Positions 57,877 through 64,000 of a stretch of 64,000 bases of DNA are shown piece by piece. This DNA comes from Lachnospiraceae bacterium (GTDB lineage: Bacteria > Bacillota > Clostridia > Lachnospirales > Lachnospiraceae): the NCBI GenBank assembly GCA_017624235.1, contig JAGANL010000045.1, positions 1-64,000 of the forward strand, given 5' to 3'. Made by a program: the position numbers and the translations under genes. Position 1 is the first letter of the stretch; every line of letters begins with the position of its first letter. A model generated the notes under the pieces. It ran no database searches, was not told where the DNA came from, and saw only the letters and a list, made by a program, of their open reading frames with translations.

Positions 57877-58916
57877 ATAAATTGAAAAAAATTACATCAT
57901 ATCGTTTATTTTTACCGCTCGTCTGCCTCGCATTTGTGTTGCTTCTGAATGTGATCAAAACACCGTCCTTCTTTCAGATTTCCGTGAACAACGGTGTATT
58001 GTACGGTTACGTCATTGATGTTATCAACCGTGCCAGCGAGCTGGTGATTCTGGCAGTCGGCATGACGCTTGTGGTTGCGGCATCCGGCGGTACCGATATT
58101 TCGGTCGGTGCAGTCAGCGCACTGTCCGGTGCAGTATGCTGTTGTGTATTATCCGGCGGCGAGCAGAGTACCAATGAATACCATGCTCCTTACATTCTGG
58201 GTGTACTCGTTGCTGTTCTGGTTGGTCTGGTATGTGGTGCATGGAACGGCTTCCTTGTAGCAAAGATGAGGATTCAGCCGATGGTTGCGACTCTGATCCT
58301 CTTTACGGCAGGACGTGGTATCGCACAGCTGATTACCGACGGACAGATGATTTATGTTCGTGTGGAGCATTTCAAGCAGCTGGGCGCCTTCATTAAAGGT
58401 ATTCCGCTTCCGACTCCGGTATTTGTAGCAGTCATCGTAGTAATACTTACAACATTGCTGTTAAAGAAAACGGCTCTCGGACTTTACATCGAAACAGTCG
58501 GCATTAACGCAAAAGCAGCCAGACTGGTGGGACTTAATTCGGTTATGATTCAGTTTTTGACCTATGCTTTCTGCGGACTCTGCTCCGGTATTGCAGGTCT
58601 GATTATTACCTCGCGAGTTTATTCCATCGATGCGAACAATGCAGGACTGAACATGGAGCTGGATGCGATTCTCGCGGTTGCTCTGGGTGGAAACAGCCTG
58701 GGAGGCGGTAAGTTCTCCCTGCTCGGAAGCGTAATCGGTGCATATACGATTCAGGCGCTTACGACGACACTTTATGCAATGAGCGTTCCCGCAGACCAGA
58801 TTCCGGTATATAAGGCAATCGTCGTCGTAATCATCGTATCCTTACAGTCACCGGAGTTAATGAGAATGTGGAAGAACTTTAAGAACAGAATCGGTGCAGG
58901 AAAGAAGGTGGCATAA
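57873..58916 (+). CDS. ytfT: sugar ABC transporter permease (YtfT-like)
   Basis: A 347-residue CUT2 permease with about nine helices. It has GMTLVVAASGGTDISVGAVSALSGAVCC and AVALGGNSLGGGKFSLLGSVIGA, the conserved segments of RbsC/YtfT permeases. AGGAGGTGACAAAGG-type ribosome site precedes ATG 57873, which overlaps the ATPase stop. The next permease begins at its stop codon. Confidence 0.93.
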   Translation: MNKLKKITSYRLFLPLVCLAFVLLLNVIKTPSFFQISVNNGVLYGYVIDVINRASELVILAVGMTLVVAASGGTDISVGAVSALSGAVCCCVLSGGEQSTNEYHAPYILGVLVAVLVGLVCGAWNGFLVAKMRIQPMVATLILFTAGRGIAQLITDGQMIYVRVEHFKQLGAFIKGIPLPTPVFVAVIVVILTTLLLKKTALGLYIETVGINAKAARLVGLNSVMIQFLTYAFCGLCSGIAGLIITSRVYSIDANNAGLNMELDAILAVALGGNSLGGGKFSLLGSVIGAYTIQALTTTLYAMSVPADQIPVYKAIVVVIIVSLQSPELMRMWKNFKNRIGAGKKVA

Positions 58917-59935
58917 TGAAAGATAAATTGAAGAAAATTGAAGGCAATCAGTTCCTTTTAATGATTACCATCCTGCTGTTTGTTGTCATGTATGTCATCG
59001 GACTGGTTGTGTTCAAGGATAAGAATTTCGGAAGGCTTCAGGTATTTTTGAATCTGTTCATTTCCAATGCGGGTCTGATCGTCATAGCGGTTTCCATGAC
59101 GATGGTGCTCTTAACAGGTGGTATTGATATTTCGGTTGGTTCTGTCGTGGCCATGACCTGTATGCTTTTGGCATGGATGATGGAAAACAAGGGAATGGGT
59201 GCTATTCCGTCCCTGATTATCGTACTTCTGATTGGTGTCGTTTTCGGTCTGGTTCAGGGCTTCCTGATTTCGTATCTGAAGATACAGCCGTTTATTGTAA
59301 CGCTGGCAGGTATGTTCTTTGCGAGAGGTATGACCTCCGTCATCAGTACTGAAATGATCAGTATCAAAAACGAAATGTTCCTTGCATGGGCGCAGGCAAA
59401 GATTTATCTTCCGTTCGGCGGCTATGTCAATAAGAAGGGTGTTATGGTATATCCTTATGTTTACCCGAGCGTTATCATGGCTCTGGCAGTACTGATCATC
59501 GTATTTATCGTATTGAAATATACAAAGTTCGGACGTTCTGTTTATGCAGTGGGCGGTAATGAGCAGTCTGCACTGTTAATGGGTCTGAATGTAAAAAGAA
59601 CCAAGTTGAAGGTTTATATCATTGACGGATTTTTAGCAGCCTTTGGAGGATTCTTGTTCTGCCTGAATACCTGTTCCGGTTTCGTAGAGCAGGCAAAGGG
59701 CTTTGAGATGGAAGCGATTGCCGGTGCCGTAATTGGTGGAACACTTCTGACAGGTGGTGTCGGAAATGTGGTTGGTTCCCTGTTTGGTGTATTGATCAAG
59801 GGTACGATTGAAACCTTTATCAATTTTCAGGGTACCTTATCCTCCTGGTGGACCAAGATTACCATTGCAGCTCTGTTGGCATTCTTCATCATTTTGCAGA
59901 GTGTGCTTGCATCCGTTAAGGAGAAGAGAAAGTAA
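58916..59935 (+). CDS. yjfF: sugar ABC transporter permease (YjfF-like)
   Basis: A 339-residue CUT2 permease, second in the operon, distinct from the first. Segments AVSMTMVLLTGGIDISVGSVVAM, TKFGRSVYAVGGNEQSALLMGL and AVIGGTLLTGGVGNVVGSLFG match the YjfF/RbsC family. The ATG overlaps the previous stop by one base (TAATG). The two-permease arrangement is the hallmark of YtfQRT-YjfF systems. A GC-rich hairpin follows the gene. Confidence 0.93.
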   Translation: MKDKLKKIEGNQFLLMITILLFVVMYVIGLVVFKDKNFGRLQVFLNLFISNAGLIVIAVSMTMVLLTGGIDISVGSVVAMTCMLLAWMMENKGMGAIPSLIIVLLIGVVFGLVQGFLISYLKIQPFIVTLAGMFFARGMTSVISTEMISIKNEMFLAWAQAKIYLPFGGYVNKKGVMVYPYVYPSVIMALAVLIIVFIVLKYTKFGRSVYAVGGNEQSALLMGLNVKRTKLKVYIIDGFLAAFGGFLFCLNTCSGFVEQAKGFEMEAIAGAVIGGTLLTGGVGNVVGSLFGVLIKGTIETFINFQGTLSSWWTKITIAALLAFFIILQSVLASVKEKRK

Positions 59936-59982
59936 GTTTTAGATTTTACCATCCCTTATTATAAACAATGTGTTATTCAGAG

Positions 59983-60013
59983 ACCGCCGCTGTCGGATAT
60001 GGACAGCGGCGGT
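59983..60013 (+). terminator. hairpin after yjfF-like gene
   Basis: ACCGCCGCTGTC pairs perfectly with GACAGCGGCGGT. The T-run is poor (TTTCG), so it may be a 3' end stabiliser or weak terminator. Confidence 0.55.
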
Positions 60014-60050
60014 TTCGACAGTACAAAATCTGACAATATGACAAAACTGC

Positions 60051-60079
60051 TTGTTCATTCTGCAATTATTCGATATAAT
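60051..60079 (+). promoter_or_regulatory. promoter of the chemoreceptor gene
   Basis: TTGTTC (60051-60056) and TATAAT (60074-60079) are 17 bases apart. The CGATAT within the -10 region recalls sigma-D (FliA) sites, but no matching TAAA element was found at the right distance. Confidence 0.5.
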
Positions 60080-60117
60080 GCAAGTATGGAGGAACAATAG
60101 CAAGGGAGGAATGGCTT

Positions 60118-61956
60118 GTGAAAGAAAAGAAGGAAAAGGCTGGAAGGTCGGCAAAAGGATTCAGTATCCGGTGGAAAATTAACGGCTGTATTTTGGGGAT
60201 CACCGCGATTTTTCTGGCACTGATTGCCATGCTGATGTTAAAATCTGCGGAATACAGCGGGAAATACAGTCAGGTATTAGACAATATCAGTAAGATTACG
60301 TATATTAAAACGAACTGCAGCAAGCTCTCTCGAACGGTAGTCAATATGTGCGGAATAGGTGCGGATATTGAATCCAGCGGACACAAGGAGACTGTGGATA
60401 CGATTCGTACCTATATTGTGGACATTGGCGAGAATATCGGCGAAGAGGCTGAGTACAGCCAGAACCGCAATCAATACAGCAGTCTGGCAGGCGAGGTGGA
60501 TAAGTTTGTCACGGCCTATGATCAGATTGTTGCGGCCTGTGGCGAAAAGTATTCTTCGGCAGGCTTAGAATACGCCAAGACGATGGACAGCAATTCCACC
60601 TTTTTATCGACCAGCGCAGAAACCCTGTTGACTCTGGAAATTTCCAGAAGTGAGGAAATCCAGAAGCAGATCAACAGTGATTTTCAGAAAATGCTCTGGC
60701 TTGTCATTGTGATTGTGGTTGTAACGGTGGTGGTAGTACTGGCGGTTACGCTGCTCGTATCCAGAAGCATTACCGTACCAATCAGACAGCTCCAGAAGCA
60801 TCTGGCTGTTATGTCCGAAGGTGATTTGTCCCGTGCGGATGTGGCAATACGTTCCAGAGATGAAGTGGGACATGTGGCGGTTGCTTTTAATAAGATGAAA
60901 AGTAATCTGGTTCGTATCATCGGAAAGGTCATGAGCGGAACCAATGATTTGAAAATGGCGACCTCCACGGTTAATGTGAGTGTGGAAGAAAATGCGGCAG
61001 GCAGCAACCGGATTGCCTCCGCGGTGGACGGAATGCTTAAGAGTCTGGAGCAGCAGCATGCAGAGGTTAAGAGGATTTCGGAGCAGATTAGTGAGATGGA
61101 CAGCCTTTCCAGAGAGGTGGCCGATGAGGCGGAGAAAATTTATCAAAACTCGGAAAAGACAAAGCAGAATGCCGGAGCGGGCATGGAGCAGCTTATTGCA
61201 TATGTAGGGCAGTTGGATGAAATCAACCGGTCGATGCAGGAAATGGCAGAGGTGTTCGGAAGCTTTGGAGAAAGTACCAAGGAGATGACTACGGCACTGG
61301 ATGCCATTACGGAAATTGCATCCCAGACCAATCTGCTGTCACTGAATGCCTCTATTGAAGCGGCACGTGCGGGAGAAGCCGGAAGAGGCTTTGCGGTCGT
61401 GGCATCTGAGATTCGCAATCTGGCAGATGATTCCCAGAATGCGGCTGGCAGAATCGGCGAGATGATTGAACGCGTGCGTGGACAGGCGGAAGAGATGCAG
61501 GCGAAGCTGGAAACCAGTCTGGAACAGTTGGAAAAAGGAAACCGGATGACGGAGGAGACAAAGAGCAGCTTTCAAATTATACGTGAGGGCACCGGCGAGG
61601 TCGGCAGGAGCGTAGAGGATATTATGCACCGGGTAGAACGACTGACAGAAAAGATTTCAGAGGCTGTGGAAAGCACCGGTACGATCAGGCAGGCGTCGGA
61701 TGACAATGTGACCGAGATCAATGAGATTAGTGCGATCGTGACCGAAGAATCGGCGAATCTGGCAGAGGTGTCGGATGCTACGAATAAGCTTCTGGGGCTG
61801 ACCGGAGAGCTGGAGGGACTTGTTTCAGAGTTCCGGCTTACGCAGAGCGATGATGCGGCTGCGGTGGAAGCACGGAAAAACAGCAAAGGAGAGACAGAAA
61901 AATGCAGCAGGAAAACGAAAAAGAAAAAAAATATCTTCCCACAAAAGCAACACTGA
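60118..61956 (+). CDS. methyl-accepting chemotaxis protein
   Basis: A 612-residue transducer. Two membrane helices (about residues 22-42 and 190-215) bracket an extracellular sensor of about 145 residues, mostly helical. HAMP follows ([21 protein letters not shown]), then a long coiled-coil signalling domain with the canonical hairpin tip [21 protein letters not shown]. The start is GTG with AAGGGAGGAA. It lies between two CUT2 sugar operons, suggesting a role with sugar uptake. The last 55 bases overlap the next gene. Confidence 0.95.
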   Translation: MKEKKEKAGRSAKGFSIRWKINGCILGITAIFLALIAMLMLKSAEYSGKYSQVLDNISKITYIKTNCSKLSRTVVNMCGIGADIESSGHKETVDTIRTYIVDIGENIGEEAEYSQNRNQYSSLAGEVDKFVTAYDQIVAACGEKYSSAGLEYAKTMDSNSTFLSTSAETLLTLEISRSEEIQKQINSDFQKMLWLVIVIVVVTVVVVLAVTLLVSRSITVPIRQLQKHLAVMSEGDLSRADVAIRSRDEVGHVAVAFNKMKSNLVRIIGKVMSGTNDLKMATSTVNVSVEENAAGSNRIASAVDGMLKSLEQQHAEVKRISEQISEMDSLSREVADEAEKIYQNSEKTKQNAGAGMEQLIAYVGQLDEINRSMQEMAEVFGSFGESTKEMTTALDAITEIASQTNLLSLNASIEAARAGEAGRGFAVVASEIRNLADDSQNAAGRIGEMIERVRGQAEEMQAKLETSLEQLEKGNRMTEETKSSFQIIREGTGEVGRSVEDIMHRVERLTEKISEAVESTGTIRQASDDNVTEINEISAIVTEESANLAEVSDATNKLLGLTGELEGLVSEFRLTQSDDAAAVEARKNSKGETEKCSRKTKKKKNIFPQKQH

Positions 61957-62228
61957 CGATCCGGGTATTGGTCGGCGGTTATCTGTTATATACCGCTTAT
62001 TCTCTTATTGATGCACTGAAAAGCAATACCGGACAGCAAAAGCTGTTCTTTGGGGCTTTTCTGGTGCTGTTTACGGTGGCAGGAGGTTTCCTGGTCATAC
62101 AGGGTGTACGTGCCCTGGCAGCCGGAAAATATGCTGGCGGTGCAATGGATACCTCTATAGAGGAAGATTGCGCTGCAGAAGTGTCATCGAAGGAACAGGA
62201 AACAGACGAAGCGAATCAGGATCATTAG
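61902..62228 (+). CDS. hypothetical two-helix membrane protein
   Basis: A 108-residue protein with a highly charged start ([20 protein letters not shown]), two membrane helices (about residues 21-39 and 49-71) and an acidic Glu/Asp-rich tail. It starts 55 bases before the chemoreceptor stop with AAAGGAG upstream, so both are cotranscribed and probably coupled. I recognise no family. The overlap suggests a functional partner of the receptor, which is inference. Confidence 0.72.
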   Translation: MQQENEKEKKYLPTKATLTIRVLVGGYLLYTAYSLIDALKSNTGQQKLFFGAFLVLFTVAGGFLVIQGVRALAAGKYAGGAMDTSIEEDCAAEVSSKEQETDEANQDH

Positions 62229-62251
62229 AACCAAAACCATAAGTTGTATCG

Positions 62252-62298
62252 AAAAAGAGGGCATATGCACAGGATGTTGTGTATACGCCCTCTTTTTT
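62252..62298 (+). terminator. terminator of the chemoreceptor operon
   Basis: AAAAAGAGGGC pairs with GCCCTCTTTTTT with additional TGCACA/TGTGTA pairing inside; a T-run follows. Confidence 0.85.
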
Positions 62299-62334
62299 GT
62301 CTATATTTGTGATTTTTGTCATAAAACCGGAATA

Positions 62335-62590
62335 TTGTACATGTACAACTTATGCAAAATGTACAGTAAAAACAGAATAAAAGGTTGACAAAAAGTGCAG
62401 AGTGATATATAGTATATACATAACTTGATTGGATAGAAGTTCCGAATCAAGGAAAAATGTACAGAAAACTTGATAATTCAGCCCGTATGCGAAACATAAT
62501 GTACAAAATAAAGCTGATAATAAAAAGAAATTATTTTTTTAGTCGGGAAATGTTGTACAACATGAACAAGCAGAAAGGTTGTAAGTACAA
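62335..62590 (+). promoter_or_regulatory. cluster of TGTACA motifs and promoter of the ChvE-type operon
   Basis: TTGACA (62385-62390) and TATAGT (62408-62413) are 17 bases apart. Around them lie TTGTACATGTACAA (62335-62348), ATGTACA at 62359, 62457 and 62499, ATGTTGTACAACAT (62550-62563) and TTGTA-AG-TACAA (62579-62590). Several are perfect palindromes. The leader is about 210 bases. A sugar-responsive repressor is expected; similarity to AraR-type TTGTACGTACAA sites is suggestive only. Confidence 0.6.
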
Positions 62591-62627
62591 GTTTTCAAAA
62601 ATTACATATTTAGGGAGGAATAGAAAC

Positions 62628-63803
62628 ATGAGAAAAAAACTTTTAGGCGCTTTACTTAGCGTGGCAATGGTTGCTTCCATGCTGGTAGGATGTGGCAGCA
62701 CAGCTGAACCGGCAGCAGCAGATTCCGCAGCTCCGGCAGCAACAGAAGCAGCTCCGGCAGCAGACGCAGACGCAGATGCGGGCGAAGCAGCAGCTCCGGC
62801 ATCCGCAGGCGGCAAGGTTGGTGTTGCGATGCCGACACAGTCTTCCGAAAGATGGATCAATGATGGTGCTAACATGAAAGCAAAGCTGGAAGCACTTGGC
62901 TACGAAGTAGACCTTCAGTATGCAGAGGATGACGTACAGATGCAGGTATCCCAGATCGAAAATATGATCGCAAGCGGTGTTAACTGCCTCGTTATCGCTT
63001 CCATCGACTCCGGCGCATTAGTAAACGTTGAAGAGCAGGCTAAGGCAGCAGGTATCCCGATTATCGCATATGACCGTCTGTTAATGGACACAGATGCAGT
63101 TTCCTACTATGCAACCTTTGATAACAAGGGTGTTGGTACAGCAATCGGCGAATACATCAAAGAAGCTAAGAAATTAGACGATGCAAAAGCAAACGGCGAA
63201 TCTTATACAATCGAGTTCTTCATGGGCTCCCCGGATGATAACAATGCACATATGTTATATGCAGGTGTTATGGAAGTATTACAGTCGTACCTGGATGATG
63301 GCACACTCGTATGTAAGTCCGGCAGAACATCTTTTGATGACACATGTATCTTAAGATGGTCTCAGGAAACAGCTCAGCAGAACTGTGAGAACTACTTAAC
63401 AGGATTCTACGCTGACGAGAAGCTTGACATCTGCTGTACAGCATTCGATGGTTTCGCATATGGATGTAAGGCAGCTCTGGAAGGTGCTGGATATACAGTT
63501 GGAGAAGACTGGCCGTTAATCACAGGACAGGATGCAGAGCTTATGGCTACCAAGAACATCATCAGCGGATATCAGACAATGTCTATCTACAAAGATACAC
63601 GTCTCCTTGCTGACAAGTGTGTAACCATGGTACAGGCAGTGTTAGAGGGTGCTGAACCGGAAATCAACGATACAGAGCAGTACAACAACAACAAGATCGT
63701 TGTTCCGTCTTATCTGTGCACACCGGTAGCTGTTGATCAGTCCAACTACAAAGAGATTATTGTAGACGGTGGCTACTATACAGAAGAGCAGTTAGCTGAG
63801 TAA
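62628..63803 (+). CDS. chvE: multiple-sugar-binding lipoprotein (ChvE-like)
   Basis: A 391-residue CUT2 binding protein. Signal with lipobox LVGC (Cys about 22) and an Ala/Pro/Glu/Asp linker. The domain VGVAMPTQSSERWINDGANMK, DLQYAEDDVQMQVSQIENMI, CLVIASIDSGALVNV, AYDRLLMDTDAVSYYATFDN and GSPDDNNAHMLY closely follows Agrobacterium ChvE, which binds arabinose, galactose, xylose and glucose. AGGGAGG precedes ATG 62628. The leader peptide is nearly the same as that of the ytfQ-like protein, hinting at gene duplication of the leader. Confidence 0.93.
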   Translation: MRKKLLGALLSVAMVASMLVGCGSTAEPAAADSAAPAATEAAPAADADADAGEAAAPASAGGKVGVAMPTQSSERWINDGANMKAKLEALGYEVDLQYAEDDVQMQVSQIENMIASGVNCLVIASIDSGALVNVEEQAKAAGIPIIAYDRLLMDTDAVSYYATFDNKGVGTAIGEYIKEAKKLDDAKANGESYTIEFFMGSPDDNNAHMLYAGVMEVLQSYLDDGTLVCKSGRTSFDDTCILRWSQETAQQNCENYLTGFYADEKLDICCTAFDGFAYGCKAALEGAGYTVGEDWPLITGQDAELMATKNIISGYQTMSIYKDTRLLADKCVTMVQAVLEGAEPEINDTEQYNNNKIVVPSYLCTPVAVDQSNYKEIIVDGGYYTEEQLAE

Positions 63804-63822
63804 TCAGTTGTTTAGAACCTTT

Positions 63823-63857
63823 CGGGCGGCGGCAGAAAAACCGCCGCCCGTTGTTTT
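63823..63857 (+). terminator. intercistronic terminator after chvE-like gene
   Basis: GGGCGGCGG pairs with CCGCCGCCC and GTTGTTTT follows. Third binding-protein gene in this window followed by such a hairpin. Confidence 0.8.
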
Positions 63858-63891
63858 GAGTAAGAAAAGACAATGAAAGGAAGCTGAGAGA

Positions 63892-64000
63892 ATGTCTGAT
63901 TATATCTTGGAAATGAATCACATAACGAAGGAATTCTCCGGCGTAAAGGCTTTGGATGATGTTAATCTGAAGGTAAAGCGCGGGGAGATACACGCGTTAT
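63892..64000 (+). CDS. gguA: sugar ABC transporter ATP-binding protein (GguA-like), cut by window end
   Basis: The first 36 residues of a CUT2 ATPase are visible: [36 protein letters not shown], typical of MmsA/GguA, shown here only in part ([18 protein letters not shown]). AAAGGAAG precedes the ATG. It follows the ChvE-like gene as in the chvE-gguA-gguB operon. The rest lies outside the window. Confidence 0.85.
   Translation, partial: MSDYILEMNHITKEFSGVKALDDVNLKVKRGEIHAL

Noticed and set aside
60074-60079. A sigma-D (flagellar) promoter before the chemoreceptor gene
   Set aside because: CGATAT is present but the TAAA element at 15-16 bases upstream is missing; a sigma-A reading fits as well.
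62335-62348. Naming the TGTACA sites as AraR operators
   Set aside because: The central bases differ from the Bacillus AraR consensus and no AraR gene is in the window; left as unassigned operators.

Overview
The window looks like chromosome of a spore-forming, anaerobic Firmicute of the Lachnospiraceae type. Reasons: moderate GC, strong AGGAGG ribosome binding sites, the yaaR-holB-ricT-trmN6-rsmI order typical of Firmicutes, spmA/spmB spore maturation genes, a FabK-type fatty-acid cluster, a clostridial feoA-feoA-feoB-Cys-rich set, and many CUT2 sugar ABC transporters with Lachnospiraceae-style lipoprotein leaders. No prophage, insertion sequence, CRISPR array or rRNA was seen. The only tRNA is the 3' part of tRNA-Lys at the left edge.

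Layout. 1-8.3 kb: tRNA-Lys end, a 35-aa small ORF, an MFS transporter, an L,D-transpeptidase, an HD-domain protein, an Orn/Lys/Arg decarboxylase, pyruvate kinase and glycerol kinase. 8.3-14.6 kb: yaaR-holB-ricT-trmN6, interrupted by a DUF4015 lipoprotein and a TetR regulator, then rsmI. 14.6-21.9 kb: an AraC regulator with a family-2 beta-galactosidase and an aldo/keto reductase; a structured RNA leader (probable yybP-ykoY manganese riboswitch plus terminator) before a Ca2+/Na+ antiporter; a secreted CAP protein. 22.1-28.9 kb: the type II fatty-acid cluster acpP-fabK, fabD-fabG-fabF-fabZ, a second FabK-like flavoprotein, and fabH, with two TTTGA-N3-TCAAA operators. 29.2-34.5 kb: an Rpn-type nuclease, an amino-acid ABC transporter whose binding protein is circularly permuted, an XRE/membrane-protein pair behind three 23-bp-spaced repeats, and a ZIP transporter.

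34.5-38 kb: a DtxR-type regulator divergent from feoA-feoA-feoB-Cys-rich protein. 38-42.4 kb: thioesterase, spmA, MgtC (opposite strand), metallo-beta-lactamase protein, spmB, aldo/keto reductase. 42.4-49.2 kb: a KdpDE-like two-component system divergent from an NhaD/ArsB-type permease, a cytidylate-kinase-like protein, a CPA1 antiporter with TrkA-C domains, a membrane-anchored Mrr-like nuclease and a TRIC/YadS-type channel. 49.3-51.7 kb: a FabT-like MarR regulator whose promoter carries the same type of operator as the fab genes, then a DUF885 metalloprotease-like protein. 51.9-64 kb: a YesN/YesM-type two-component system, a YtfQ-YtfR-YtfT-YjfF-type sugar ABC transporter, a chemoreceptor with a small 2-TM partner, and the start of a ChvE-GguAB-type sugar transporter behind a cluster of TGTACA motifs.

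The genes suggest three themes: fatty-acid synthesis apparently controlled by a FabT-like repressor encoded 20 kb away; metal and monovalent ion homeostasis (Mn, Fe, Ca, Na/K); and sugar or amino-acid uptake in which binding-protein genes are separated from their permease/ATPase genes by hairpin terminators. All functions are inferred from sequence alone.
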